Assembly: GCF_900112985.1 (NCBI RefSeq)
Contig: NZ_FONS01000001.1
Span: 183,730 to 247,729, forward strand
DNA: 64,000 nucleotides
Direction: 5' to 3'
DNA from: Pedobacter antarcticus
GTDB lineage: Bacteria > Bacteroidota > Bacteroidia > Sphingobacteriales > Sphingobacteriaceae
The notes beneath the pieces are model-generated. The model did not search any database. It saw only the letters and a program-made list of their open reading frames with translations, and was not told the DNA's origin. Below are positions 34,658-42,910 of this stretch, in pieces (positions within the stretch are counted from its first letter, which is position 1; each line of letters opens with the position of its first letter). The position numbers and the translations under genes were made by a program.

Positions 34658-34808
34658 TGAGCTTCTCAGGAAAGTATAATTGAGCTTTTCAAGAAAGTAA
34701 ATCCAAATTAAGATGTGTAGATTTGTTGTGTCTGAAAAATGGATTATTTCCAATAAAGCGCTTCAAAACAGGTTAAAGTAAGTATTCAATGAGCTTTTCA
34801 AGAAAGTT
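34658..34808 (+). repeat. Three direct copies of a 19-bp repeat ahead of the MBL/AraC pair
   Basis: TGAGCTTTTCAAGAAAGT(A/T) occurs at 34681-34699 and 34790-34808, with a two-mismatch copy TGAGCTTCTCAGGAAAGTA at 34658-34676. Each intact copy holds an inverted TTTC-AA-GAAA core. Starts are 23 and 109 bases apart. The last copy is 68 bases before the MBL ATG. This looks like a regulator-binding array; the AraC protein encoded downstream is one candidate binder. Confidence 0.55.
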
Positions 34809-34876
34809 GCTAATATTTTTAGCGTCGATTTCAACCTTGAAGAAAGAGGTTGATTGGGAAATAGAACAGTAGAAAA

Positions 34877-36013
34877 ATGAGATACAAAGGTTTTTTTAAG
34901 AAAGCATTTAAAACAATGGCAGTAGCAGTTGCAGTAATATTTATATTAGGGATCATCGTATTTCTATATACAATGACTCCGCAGTTTGGACAAAATCCAA
35001 AAGGAGAACGATTAACACGGATAATCCAATCGCCGAATTATAGAAATGGAAAATTTCAGAACAAACATCACACCCCTCAATTAACCGAAGGATATGGTTA
35101 CACAAAAGTCTTGTACGAGTATTTATTTAATAATAGCACGACTATAAAACCTACAGAAAGCATCCCGTCGATCAAAACGGATATAAAAGCTATACCATTG
35201 ACAGAGAACGTGCTGATCTGGTTTGGACACTCCTCTTATTACATTCAGGTTGACGGTATACGCATATTAGTAGATCCGGTATTCAGCGGCAATGCATCGC
35301 CACTTCCTGGCGGCACAAAGGCATTTAAGGGTACCGATATTTACACAGCTTCAGATTTTCCAGAAATAGACTACCTCCTGATTTCCCACGATCATTATGA
35401 CCATTTTGACTATAAAACACTTGTGGCCTTAAAACCCAAAATAAAGAGTCTCGTCTGTGGATTGGGCGTTGGAGCTCATTTAGAGCGCTGGGGCTATTCG
35501 CCTAAGGTAATAATTGAAAAAGATTGGGACGAAACGGTCGAACCTGAGAACGGAATTCTGATACACGTACTTCCTGCAAGGCATTTTTCTGGCAGGGCAC
35601 TATCTGCCAATAACACTTTATGGGCCTCCTACCTGCTGCAAACCAAGTCACGCCGTATATACATTGGTGGAGATAGCGGATACGATGATCACTTTGCCCG
35701 CATAGGAAAATCGTTTGGCCCTATAGACATAACCATACTTGAGAACGGTCAGTACGACACAGCATGGAAATACATCCATATGCAACCGGAAGAAGTACTT
35801 AAAGCTTTTAAAGAGCTGGGCGCAAAAAAATTATTTCCCGTTCATTCGTCTAAATTTGCATTAGGCAACCATGCATGGAATGAACCCCTGGAAAGGATTT
35901 CATTATTAGCGCAATCTGAGAACGTACCATTAATGACGCCGGTTATCGGAGAGGTGGTTGAACTGGATAATCCACGTCAGATATTTAAAAAATGGTGGAA
36001 AGAAGTTAAATAA
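34877..36013 (+). CDS. MBL-fold metallohydrolase (NAPE-PLD-like), membrane-anchored
   Basis: Metallo-beta-lactamase fold protein of 378 residues. An N-terminal membrane helix (about 13-34) anchors it, so the catalytic domain is probably periplasmic. The metal motif is SHDHYDHFDY with H171, H173, D175 and H176; further ligands lie in LPARHFSGR and YIGGDSGYDDHF, and the last histidine in LFPVHSSKF. The arrangement, including WFGHSSYYIQ before the first motif, resembles the NAPE-hydrolysing phospholipase D / RomA / UlaG-like group. The substrate is not known. It is followed 12 bases later by an AraC regulator gene. Confidence 0.88.
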   Translation: MRYKGFFKKAFKTMAVAVAVIFILGIIVFLYTMTPQFGQNPKGERLTRIIQSPNYRNGKFQNKHHTPQLTEGYGYTKVLYEYLFNNSTTIKPTESIPSIKTDIKAIPLTENVLIWFGHSSYYIQVDGIRILVDPVFSGNASPLPGGTKAFKGTDIYTASDFPEIDYLLISHDHYDHFDYKTLVALKPKIKSLVCGLGVGAHLERWGYSPKVIIEKDWDETVEPENGILIHVLPARHFSGRALSANNTLWASYLLQTKSRRIYIGGDSGYDDHFARIGKSFGPIDITILENGQYDTAWKYIHMQPEEVLKAFKELGAKKLFPVHSSKFALGNHAWNEPLERISLLAQSENVPLMTPVIGEVVELDNPRQIFKKWWKEVK

Positions 36014-36025
36014 TTTTTTTGAAGT

Positions 36026-36820
36026 ATGAGCACAGTACAAGATTTATCAGGCATTGTATATTCCTGTTATACAGAAGTTAGCAGAGCTGGAGAACAGTTT
36101 ATCGAAGAACATGGGTTGTCATACATTGTTTCCGGAAATCTGGAAGCCTTTGACGGTGAAAAAACACATCGATTTAACACTGGAGAGATCATTCTTTATA
36201 AAAAGAATACACTGGCAAAATTTGTTAAACAGCCCGCTGAAAATAAACCGTTTGAATCTGTTTCTCTTCTTCTTGACAAGGATATACTCTGGGCCTATAA
36301 TGAGGCCAGAGGAAGTTATAAAGCGAATCCTAGTAAGGAATTATCTCCATTTTATACAATCCGGCCCGACAAGCTAAGTGTAAACTATTTCAAATCGCTT
36401 CATGCTCTTTTTGAAGAAAAAATCCCGGACGAACTGATTACACTTAAAAAGCAGGAAGCTGTTATCTTGTTACTAAGAAGTAACCCTGCACTAAAAGACG
36501 TGCTATTTGATTTTAGCATGCCTGGCAAAATAGATCTGGAAGCCTTCATGAATCAGAATTACAAATTCAATGTCCCCTTACCCCGACTAGCTTACCTCAC
36601 AGGAAGGAGCCTCGCGTCGTTTAAACGTGATTTTGAAAAAACATACCATATGTCACCTAACCGCTGGATGCAAAACAAGAGGCTGCATGAAGCTCATTTC
36701 CTCCTCTCCGAGAAAAAGATGAAACCAATAGAAGTGTTTAGTAATGTTGGTTTTGAAACGTTGTCGCACTTCTCCTATGCTTTTAAGCAACAGTTCGGAA
36801 TCAATCCGTCTGCCATTTGA
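36026..36820 (+). CDS. AraC family transcriptional regulator
   Basis: Regulator of 264 residues with an N-terminal cupin-like sensor part (LSYIVSGNLEAFDGEKTHRFNTGEIILY, about 29-56) and a C-terminal AraC DNA-binding domain (about 165-262). The latter has two helix-turn-helix units; landmarks are RLAYLTGRSLASFKRDFEKTY (first) and PIEVFSNVGFETLSHFSYAF (second), then the closing GINPSAI where P-S-x-Y is more usual. It directly follows the MBL gene and may control that pair through the triplicated repeat upstream. The ligand is unknown. Confidence 0.9.
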   Translation: MSTVQDLSGIVYSCYTEVSRAGEQFIEEHGLSYIVSGNLEAFDGEKTHRFNTGEIILYKKNTLAKFVKQPAENKPFESVSLLLDKDILWAYNEARGSYKANPSKELSPFYTIRPDKLSVNYFKSLHALFEEKIPDELITLKKQEAVILLLRSNPALKDVLFDFSMPGKIDLEAFMNQNYKFNVPLPRLAYLTGRSLASFKRDFEKTYHMSPNRWMQNKRLHEAHFLLSEKKMKPIEVFSNVGFETLSHFSYAFKQQFGINPSAI

Positions 36821-36955
36821 TTTTTTTTGCAAATCAAATAAAACGATTGAAATGTAATATACGTCTGTTAGCAATACAGCTTTTTTCAAGCTGATTCCGA
36901 GAATGAAAATTATTTACATCTTAAACTAAATATTAAGATTTTTTATTAAAATAGA

Positions 36956-36963
36956 TACATTTG
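36956..36963 (+). promoter_or_regulatory. -7 element for the ElaA-like GNAT gene
   Basis: TACATTTG matches TAnnTTTG, 12 bases before the ATG at 36976. No -33 match at 19 bases. Confidence 0.45.
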
Positions 36964-36975
36964 GCTTTTTAATAG

Positions 36976-37437
36976 ATGAAGAATATGACTTTTACCGAGC
37001 TTTGCAAACCTTTCGACTCCTTAACCTTAAAAGAACTATATGCAATCTTACGCCTCAGAAGCGAGGTTTTTGTGCTGGAGCAGGAATGTGTATTTTTAGA
37101 TGCTGATGAAAAAGATTTCAAATGCCAGCACTTGATGCTTTTTTCAGAGCACAAATTGGTTGCTTACGCAAGGATTGTGCCCCCCGGCGTGTCCTTTTCG
37201 GAAGCCTCAATAGGGCGTGTTGTTACGAGTCCGATTGTAAGAGGTAAAAATTTCGGGAAAATCCTTATGCGTCTGGCAATATCAAATTGTGAAAGGCTGC
37301 ACGGTTTAAGGGATATCCGTATCGGTGCTCAAAGTTACTTACAGCCTTTTTATGAATCTTTTGGATTCATCCAGACTGGAGAGCCATATCTGGAAGATGA
37401 TATTCCGCATATCGAAATGGTCAAAAAGCTGCCTTAG
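36976..37437 (+). CDS. GNAT family N-acetyltransferase (ElaA-like)
   Basis: Acetyltransferase of 153 residues close to E. coli ElaA. The N-terminal LYAILRLRSEVFVLEQECVF segment (about 18-37) with its R-x-x-V-F-V-V-E-Q-type pattern is diagnostic; the acetyl-CoA loop region is SIGRVVTSPIVRGKNFGKILM. The C-terminal IRIGAQSYLQPFYESFGF carries the usual Y-x-x-x-G-F ending. The substrate is unknown. An ATG three codons in is an alternative start. Confidence 0.9.
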   Translation: MKNMTFTELCKPFDSLTLKELYAILRLRSEVFVLEQECVFLDADEKDFKCQHLMLFSEHKLVAYARIVPPGVSFSEASIGRVVTSPIVRGKNFGKILMRLAISNCERLHGLRDIRIGAQSYLQPFYESFGFIQTGEPYLEDDIPHIEMVKKLP

Positions 37438-37508
37438 CACAGTGAAAGCTAATAATGTTAAACAAAAATAAGACGAAAAGATAATTTGTTAAAGAGATGG
37501 TATTTTGA

Positions 37509-37529
37509 GTTATATTTAAAATATATAAC
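37509..37529. promoter_or_regulatory. AT-rich inverted repeat upstream of aqpZ
   Basis: GTTATAT-ttaaaat-ATATAAC, 15 bases before the aqpZ ATG: two perfect 7-bp arms. It could be an operator, but AT-rich palindromes arise easily by chance here. Confidence 0.25.
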
Positions 37530-37543
37530 TAATTCATATTCAA

Positions 37544-38251
37544 ATGGAAACAAATACCTTTTCTAAATTCTCTGCCGAATTTTTCGGCACGCTGGTACTA
37601 GTCCTGATGGGTTGCGGAAGCGCTGTCATTGCTGGCGCCGATGGAACAACAGGTGTTGGCCTGCTAGGCATCTCTTTTGCGTTTGGCTTATCTGTTGTCG
37701 CAATGGCCTACGCTATCGGTCATATTTCCGGTTGTCATATTAACCCTGCAATTTCTATTGGAATGGTCATTGCCGGAAGAATGAAAGCTAGCGAGGCTGT
37801 AATTTATGTGATCGCCCAGGTTCTGGGTGCCATTGCAGGAGCAGCAATCCTTTACCTGATCGCGAGTGGCAAAGCTGACTACAGCCTTGAAACCGGGGGC
37901 CTGGGGCAAAATGGATACGATTCTGGTTCTCCTGGCCATTATAATCTACTTTCCGGCTTCATTGCAGAAGCAGTATTTACATTTATTTTTCTCTTTGTTA
38001 TTTTCGGCTCCACGTCTACCAAAAATATAAACGGCGGATTTGCCGGCTTATCTATTGGCCTGAGTCTGGTATTAATTCATATCGTAGGTATTAAGGTGAC
38101 TGGCGTATCTGTAAATCCAGCCAGAAGCATTGGCCCTGCACTTCTTGTAGGTGGTCAGGCGCTCAGCCAGGTGTGGTTGTTTATCTTAGCTCCTGTTATA
38201 GGAAGTATTCTTAGTGCATTAGCATGGAGGTTTCTGCTGGAAAGAAAATAA
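37544..38251 (+). CDS. aqpZ: Aquaporin Z
   Basis: Water channel of the major intrinsic protein family, 235 residues, six membrane helices and two half-helices with NPA motifs (CHINPA near 64-69 and VNPAR at 190-194). The narrow filter has Phe47, His179 and Arg194, as in orthodox water channels; the small fourth residue, Thr in E. coli AqpZ, is Val188 here. The bulky His and Phe argue against a glycerol facilitator. It is followed by a carboxylesterase gene 71 bases downstream on the same strand; whether they are co-transcribed is unclear. Confidence 0.95.
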   Translation: METNTFSKFSAEFFGTLVLVLMGCGSAVIAGADGTTGVGLLGISFAFGLSVVAMAYAIGHISGCHINPAISIGMVIAGRMKASEAVIYVIAQVLGAIAGAAILYLIASGKADYSLETGGLGQNGYDSGSPGHYNLLSGFIAEAVFTFIFLFVIFGSTSTKNINGGFAGLSIGLSLVLIHIVGIKVTGVSVNPARSIGPALLVGGQALSQVWLFILAPVIGSILSALAWRFLLERK

Positions 38252-38322
38252 TATGTAATTTAGGCTTTAAATACCAAATACTATTAACTCCCTTATTGAG
38301 ATTCAAAGGAATCACACTCACT

Positions 38323-39957
38323 ATGCGTAAACTATTACTTTTATTAGTCTGTCTGACAGGCTTACACAATGTCGGTTATACCCAATCCGGCGGAACGACA
38401 ATGGACGGACAAGTCACAATTGAGGCGGGTGAACTTGCCGGGGCAAAAGAAAACTCGGGCATATGGAGCTTCAAGGGTGTACCATTTGCAAAACCACCAG
38501 TCGGACAACTCCGGTGGGCACCACCTCAGCCGGCAGATCACTGGGAAGGTGTTAAAAAAGCAAATGCTTTCGGACCGAGCCCAATGCAAAAGGCTGTATT
38601 CGGAGATATGCGTTTTCGTTCATCAGGAATGCAGGAAGACTGTCTTTATCTGAATGTGTGGACACCGGCCAGAAGAAAAACTGAAAAACTCCCGGTGCTC
38701 GTTTATTTCTATGGCGGCGGTTTTATAGCGGGAGATGGCTCAGAAGCCCGATACGACGGAGAGCAAATGGCCAAACAAGGAATTGTAGTGCTAACTGTAA
38801 ATTACAGACTCGGCATTTTTGGGTTTTTCGCACACCCTGAACTTAGTAAAGAGTCTACCTATCACGGTTCGGGAAATTACGGTCTGCTTGACCAGCACGC
38901 CGCACTTGTTTGGGTTAAAAAAAACATAGCTGCATTTGGTGGTGACCCCAACAAGATTACAATTGCTGGTGAATCTGCAGGTTCTATCGCCGTTTCTGCG
39001 CTAATGGCATCTCCATTGTCTTCCGGATTAATTGCTGGTGCAATAGGAGAAAGCGGCGGTATGTTTAACCCTACAATCCCCCCGGTTAGTCTTTCTGATG
39101 CAGAACAGGCAGGTCTGGAATTTGCAAGAAAAGCACAAACTGATGATCTGGCTGAATTGAGGGATCTTACCGAAACAGAATTACTGGACAAAGCTGCAAA
39201 CCTGAAGATGCTGTCTTTTCCGCCTACTATCGACGGTTATTTCCTGAAAGAAGCGCCGGCAAAGGTATTCGAAAAAGGTAAGCAAGCCCGGGTGCCATTG
39301 TTACTGGGCTGGAATTCTGCAGAGATACCTTATCAATCTATAATGGGTGGTAAAAAACCAGGGCCTGATGAATATACTGAAGTTATCAATTCATTATACG
39401 GGGCAAAAGCAAAAGAAGCACTCCGTCTTTACCAAGGGCTAACTACAGATCAGGTTAAACGCGCAGCTACAGATCTGGCAAGTGACAGGTTCATTGTTTA
39501 CAGTACCTGGAAATGGGCAGATTTACACAGTAAAACCGGCAAGAGAAATGTATACCGCTACATATTTACGCCAACTAAACCACCATTAAGTCGCGCATAC
39601 CGGTCTCAGCAACCTGGGCTTGCAGGCGGAATGCAGCCTGCTTCTAAAGAGAGACAAACAGAAGAAGAACAGTTAGGCGCCCCACATGCTTTCGAAATTG
39701 AGTATGCTTTGGGCAATCTGGCACTTAACCCGGTCTACGAATGGAGAAAGGAAGATTACAGAATCTCACATGACATGCTGCGTTATTTCGCTTCATTCAT
39801 AAAAACAGGTAATCCGAATACTGGTAGCTTACCGCAGTGGCCTGTCATAAAAGATAATCGTAATGCACAGTACCTTGAAATTGGCGTACAAACAAAGGCT
39901 GTTCAGGATAGGCACACAGGACGGTATCTCTTTTTAGATAAAGAATACAACAAATAA
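38323..39957 (+). CDS. Secreted type B carboxylesterase
   Basis: Alpha/beta hydrolase of the carboxylesterase/para-nitrobenzyl esterase family (PF00135), 544 residues. The signal peptide MRKLLLLLVCLTGLHNVGYT directs it to the periplasm or medium. The oxyanion hole is YGGGF, the nucleophile is S218 in GESAGS, and the histidine is probably H455 in GAPHAFEIEY. KGVPFAKPPVGQLRW and EDCLYLNVW near the N-terminus are family signatures. The start at 38323 avoids overlap with aqpZ and puts the signal peptide first. Natural substrate is unknown. Confidence 0.92.
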   Translation: MRKLLLLLVCLTGLHNVGYTQSGGTTMDGQVTIEAGELAGAKENSGIWSFKGVPFAKPPVGQLRWAPPQPADHWEGVKKANAFGPSPMQKAVFGDMRFRSSGMQEDCLYLNVWTPARRKTEKLPVLVYFYGGGFIAGDGSEARYDGEQMAKQGIVVLTVNYRLGIFGFFAHPELSKESTYHGSGNYGLLDQHAALVWVKKNIAAFGGDPNKITIAGESAGSIAVSALMASPLSSGLIAGAIGESGGMFNPTIPPVSLSDAEQAGLEFARKAQTDDLAELRDLTETELLDKAANLKMLSFPPTIDGYFLKEAPAKVFEKGKQARVPLLLGWNSAEIPYQSIMGGKKPGPDEYTEVINSLYGAKAKEALRLYQGLTTDQVKRAATDLASDRFIVYSTWKWADLHSKTGKRNVYRYIFTPTKPPLSRAYRSQQPGLAGGMQPASKERQTEEEQLGAPHAFEIEYALGNLALNPVYEWRKEDYRISHDMLRYFASFIKTGNPNTGSLPQWPVIKDNRNAQYLEIGVQTKAVQDRHTGRYLFLDKEYNK

Positions 39958-39971
39958 TGTTTTAATGAAGC

Positions 39972-40016
39972 AGAGGCTTTCCAATACAGTTTAATACTGT
40001 CAATCGGAAAGCCTCT
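39972..40016. terminator. Bidirectional terminator between carboxylesterase and fRMsr genes
   Basis: An 11-bp perfect stem AGAGGCTTTCC / GGAAAGCCTCT with an inner ACAGT/ACTGT stem lies between the convergent genes; a weak T-rich tail follows on the plus strand. Confidence 0.75.
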
Positions 40017-40027
40017 ATATTTTAAAG

Positions 40028-40498
40028 TTAAAGAAATGACATGATTTCTTTCAGATATTTAGCATCAACCTCGTCGAAGTGATTTAGTTCATCGCTATCT
40101 GCATCAAGTACACCGATAAGCTTTCCAGCGGCACTCACAGGAATAACTATTTCTGACCTGGACGCAGAACTGCAGGCAATATGTCCTGGGAATGCATCCA
40201 CGTCCGGCACAATAAGCACTTTATTGTCTGCCCAGGATTGTCCACATACCCCTTTTCCAGATTTAATACGCGTACAGGCAATTGGTCCCTGAAACGGCCC
40301 CAGAACCAATTCCCCTTCTGACTCCAGGTAAAAACCAATCCACAACCACCCGAACTGTTCTTTCAGCGCGGCAGCAACGTTTGCTAGATTAGCAATCAGG
40401 TTCTCCTCTCCCTCTACCAACGCATGGATCTGCGGGACAAGAGATAAGTATTGTTCTTCTTTATTTGTAGTTTTCAGGATGACCAGATCTTCTGCCAT
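40028..40498 (-). CDS. msrC: Free methionine-(R)-sulfoxide reductase (GAF domain)
   Basis: GAF-domain enzyme of 156 residues that reduces free Met-R-sulfoxide; cytoplasmic, antioxidant. The three catalytic cysteines are C75 (IACTRI), C85 (GVCGQSW) and C109 (GHIACSSAS), spaced exactly like C84/C94/C118 of the E. coli enzyme. SEIVIPV and LDADS also fit. It diverges from the 40611-40862 gene, and both have recognisable -7 elements. Without the cysteines it would be called only a GAF protein; their presence makes the enzyme call firm. Confidence 0.93.
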   Translation of the reverse strand: MAEDLVILKTTNKEEQYLSLVPQIHALVEGEENLIANLANVAAALKEQFGWLWIGFYLESEGELVLGPFQGPIACTRIKSGKGVCGQSWADNKVLIVPDVDAFPGHIACSSASRSEIVIPVSAAGKLIGVLDADSDELNHFDEVDAKYLKEIMSFL

Positions 40499-40522
40499 AA
40501 TTTAATTTTTTAGTATTGACAG

Positions 40523-40530
40523 CAAATTTA
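40523..40530 (-). promoter_or_regulatory. -7 element for the fRMsr gene
   Basis: Minus-strand TAAATTTG matches TAnnTTTG exactly, 24 bases before the ATG at 40498. The -33 is not clear. Confidence 0.5.
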
Positions 40531-40549
40531 AGTAAATGAAAACAGAACG

Positions 40550-40579
40550 TTTCAATGCATTTGAAATTACTTAGCTTTG
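40550..40579 (+). promoter_or_regulatory. Promoter of the 83-residue protein gene
   Basis: TAGCTTTG at 40572-40579 is an exact -7 match, with TTTC at 40550-40553 (one mismatch from TTTG) 18 bases upstream. The leader would be about 25 bases. Confidence 0.5.
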
Positions 40580-40610
40580 GACTTTTTACAAATCAAGATA
40601 AGACAAAACC

Positions 40611-40862
40611 ATGAGAGTTATAGCAGAGCTTCCGCACCCGGATTGTAAGATCACCTTATTTCAAATGAATCAAAAATATATCATAAAGTTTGAACAGGGC
40701 AATCTGGAGCAAAGCTATAAATTGGCCGAGCTCGATCTGACAGGTGGCGGTGTAAATGAGGTTTTTCAAATTCTCGATGAAGAATTTATCAAGACAGTAA
40801 CTGACCGGTTTAAACTCATGAGAGGGGATTTCTCCGCGGCCTACAACAGGCAACAGTATTAG
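40611..40862 (+). CDS. Conserved hypothetical protein, 83 residues
   Basis: I cannot assign a domain name. It is a soluble 83-residue protein beginning MRVIAELPHPDCKITLFQMN, with strands KITLFQMNQKYIIKFEQGNLEQSYK and a helical C-terminal half (VNEVFQILDEEFIKTVTDRFKLM) ending in an aromatic-rich tail. Similar small proteins without known function occur widely in Bacteroidota, as far as I recall. A well-formed promoter upstream supports that it is expressed. Confidence 0.7.
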   Translation: MRVIAELPHPDCKITLFQMNQKYIIKFEQGNLEQSYKLAELDLTGGGVNEVFQILDEEFIKTVTDRFKLMRGDFSAAYNRQQY

Positions 40863-41197
40863 TTTATATGGAGTTCATAAAGATCTGTAAAATAAGTTTA
40901 TAACATCATAAACAGAACTTTATTCTGCATATATACTGTTTTTCATAGTCGTATTGTATTACCACAATAATAATCAGTTTACATATACTGGAATAAGTAT
41001 GTTGAATATCATGTAGTTATGATATATAAACGAATTATATTTTGTGTATAAAAACTCAGAATATTGTTTTGAATTGGGGTAAATCATAAAAAAACAGGAA
41101 TTCTGATTTCGTATAAAGTACACCACTAAATTAACAAAATTTGCAACAGGATAAACATAAGTGGCTAGCTGCTGTTGTAAATAAACAAAAATCTAAC
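40863..41197. other. Intergenic gap without a recognisable gene
   Basis: Very AT-rich, 335 bases. It contains a small inverted repeat GTTTAT-aacatc-ATAAAC (40896-40913) and near-consensus promoter fragments, including AAAATTTG about 55 bases before the next gene. I see no RNA gene or ORF with coding character. Confidence 0.5.
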
Positions 41198-41836
41198 ATG
41201 AAAAATATAACCCGCTCCCTGGCCCTTCTATTGGTAATATGTATCCATCCTGTTATCAGTAAAGCCCAGCAAACTTCTCCCCGGCAAGATAAATTTTATA
41301 CGATGAGCGGTTTTGGCTTCTCCGTGCCTGTAGGTGAAATTAGTGCAAATGCAAGACCAAAATTCTCCACTTCTGTAGGGGTAAATTTTGGTTTGGGAGA
41401 TGGTGGTCTATTCCTCTACCCTAAAATAAGCCTTCATGTTTTTGGCTTTGATAATCCGATAAGAGAGATGGAAAATTCTTACTACCTTGAAAAAGGAAGG
41501 GCAACTACCTATCTGTTGAATGTCGCTTTAGGGTACCGTAAAATAATTAATAAGTTTGCCTTCTACGGATTCGTAGGCGGTGGCGGTGGGTTTATACTCA
41601 CGCCGAGAGTCATGGTGGACCAGGAGACAAATATCGCCACATTGAACAATAAAACTAACTATACAGGAATAATTGAGCCGGGAATAGGTGTCGAATACAA
41701 CCTTGGAGGTGCGAATATGTTTTTCGAAAGTAGTTTTATGCACGGGTTCAGTAAACTCGGCAATCAGGCGTTTAATACGGTTCCTTTGACTATAGGTATT
41801 AAACCTAACTTAAGCCGCCTGTTCAATAAGAAATAA
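41198..41836 (+). CDS. Outer-membrane beta-barrel-like protein
   Basis: Exported protein of 212 residues. The start at 41198 gives a proper signal peptide (MKNITRSLALLLVICIHPV, cleavage after SKA-Q); a frame extending upstream to 41141 adds 19 residues without meaning. The mature chain has alternating polar/aromatic strands with Gly turns (FGFSVPVGEISANARPKFST, VNFGLGDGGLFLYPKI, FYGFVGGGGGFILTP) and ends in a strand-like IGIKPNLSRLF. This suggests an eight-stranded outer-membrane barrel. No specific family recognised. Confidence 0.65.
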   Translation: MKNITRSLALLLVICIHPVISKAQQTSPRQDKFYTMSGFGFSVPVGEISANARPKFSTSVGVNFGLGDGGLFLYPKISLHVFGFDNPIREMENSYYLEKGRATTYLLNVALGYRKIINKFAFYGFVGGGGGFILTPRVMVDQETNIATLNNKTNYTGIIEPGIGVEYNLGGANMFFESSFMHGFSKLGNQAFNTVPLTIGIKPNLSRLFNKK

Positions 41837-41840
41837 AAAA

Positions 41841-41872
41841 ACCCGTTAAACTGGTTCAACAGTTTAACGGGT
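41841..41872 (-). terminator. Terminator of the nrdHIEF operon
   Basis: A perfect 13-bp stem ACCCGTTAAACTG / CAGTTTAACGGGT with a six-base loop. On the minus strand it runs into seven T, which suits the nrd operon; plus-strand transcripts meet it too but without a T run. Confidence 0.82.
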
Positions 41873-41895
41873 AATTATTACATCTGACCAGTAAT

Positions 41896-42882
41896 TCAGA
41901 TTGCAGGATCAGTATCCATCAGAAAGTCGTCATCATGTAAATAGACAACTTCCATACTTTTCTCGTAATTGGTAGATTTTTTTGAGAAGAAATCGTGCTG
42001 CGTAGTTTCTCCGTTTAATCCATTTAAAACTATTGAGTTAACCGATTTAACCTCAAATAGCTCTTCAAATCCAAGATTCATCATAGCTTTGTTGGCATTA
42101 TAACGAACGTATTCCTTTACATCGGCAGTCAATCCCGCTTCTGTATATAATTCATCCGTATATTTTAACTCATTCTCATAGAGTTCCATCAATAGATTTA
42201 CCATTTCTTGTTTTGTCTTTTCAGGATTTGGTAGTTTCTTATACAGATCCTGTGCAAGCAACCCTACAAAAACTCCATGGATGGACTCATCTGCAACGAT
42301 TTTCTTAATAATATCTGCACTAGCTACCATCTGCCCTTGTCCCGCAAGCCATAGCGGCATAAAGAAGCCGCTGTAGAAGAGAAAAGACTCTAAGAATACT
42401 GATGCGGCCAAAGCCATAAATAACGTCTCATCATTCACCTTATCAGCATCCAGCTTTCTATAATACTTATCGATTGTTGCCGCTTTGAATTGCAGTAATT
42501 TATTAGACTCCACCCAGTCAAATAATTCATTAATCTCTGCCGTGCTGTTAACGGTAGTGAATATTGTAGAGTATGACTTGGCGTGAATGGCTTCCATCAT
42601 ACACATAAATGAAAGAACTGCTTTGTTCTGCAATCCGTCAATATGATCTAGTAATTTTGGCATACCGGTATGACTTTGCAATGTATCAAGCAATGTAAGG
42701 CCGCCTAAAGCTCTTTTGTAAGTCTGCTGTATTTCCGGACTAAGTGATTTCCAGCTATCAATATCTTTAGACGGTATATATTCGGTATCTATCCAGAATT
42801 GCCTCAGATTCTGCTCCCAGAAAAGACCTGCATAGTCGTTCTCCGGGGTGTTCCAGTTGACTGCTTTATAAGAGTTGTGCAT
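41896..42882 (-). CDS. nrdF: Class Ib ribonucleotide reductase, small (radical) subunit
   Basis: NrdF of 328 residues. It holds the dimanganese or diiron site and the tyrosyl radical used by NrdE. Metal ligands D66, E97, H100, E165, E199 and H202 and radical Tyr104 (MEAIHAKSYSTIF) are all present. The class Ib assignment rests on both sequence (FTGLTLLDTLQ-like GGLTLLDTLQ, FLESFLFYSGF) and on the adjacent nrdI and nrdH genes. It is the last gene of the operon, 28 bases after nrdE, and is followed by a strong terminator. Confidence 0.95.
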   Translation of the reverse strand: MHNSYKAVNWNTPENDYAGLFWEQNLRQFWIDTEYIPSKDIDSWKSLSPEIQQTYKRALGGLTLLDTLQSHTGMPKLLDHIDGLQNKAVLSFMCMMEAIHAKSYSTIFTTVNSTAEINELFDWVESNKLLQFKAATIDKYYRKLDADKVNDETLFMALAASVFLESFLFYSGFFMPLWLAGQGQMVASADIIKKIVADESIHGVFVGLLAQDLYKKLPNPEKTKQEMVNLLMELYENELKYTDELYTEAGLTADVKEYVRYNANKAMMNLGFEELFEVKSVNSIVLNGLNGETTQHDFFSKKSTNYEKSMEVVYLHDDDFLMDTDPAI

Positions 42883-42910
42883 ATAATATTATTTCAATAC
42901 TTTAAAATCA

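Noticed and set aside
36815..36839. Hairpin ATTTGATT...AATCAAAT after the AraC gene
   Set aside because: AT-only stem without a T run on either strand; it overlaps the stop codon and is likely chance.
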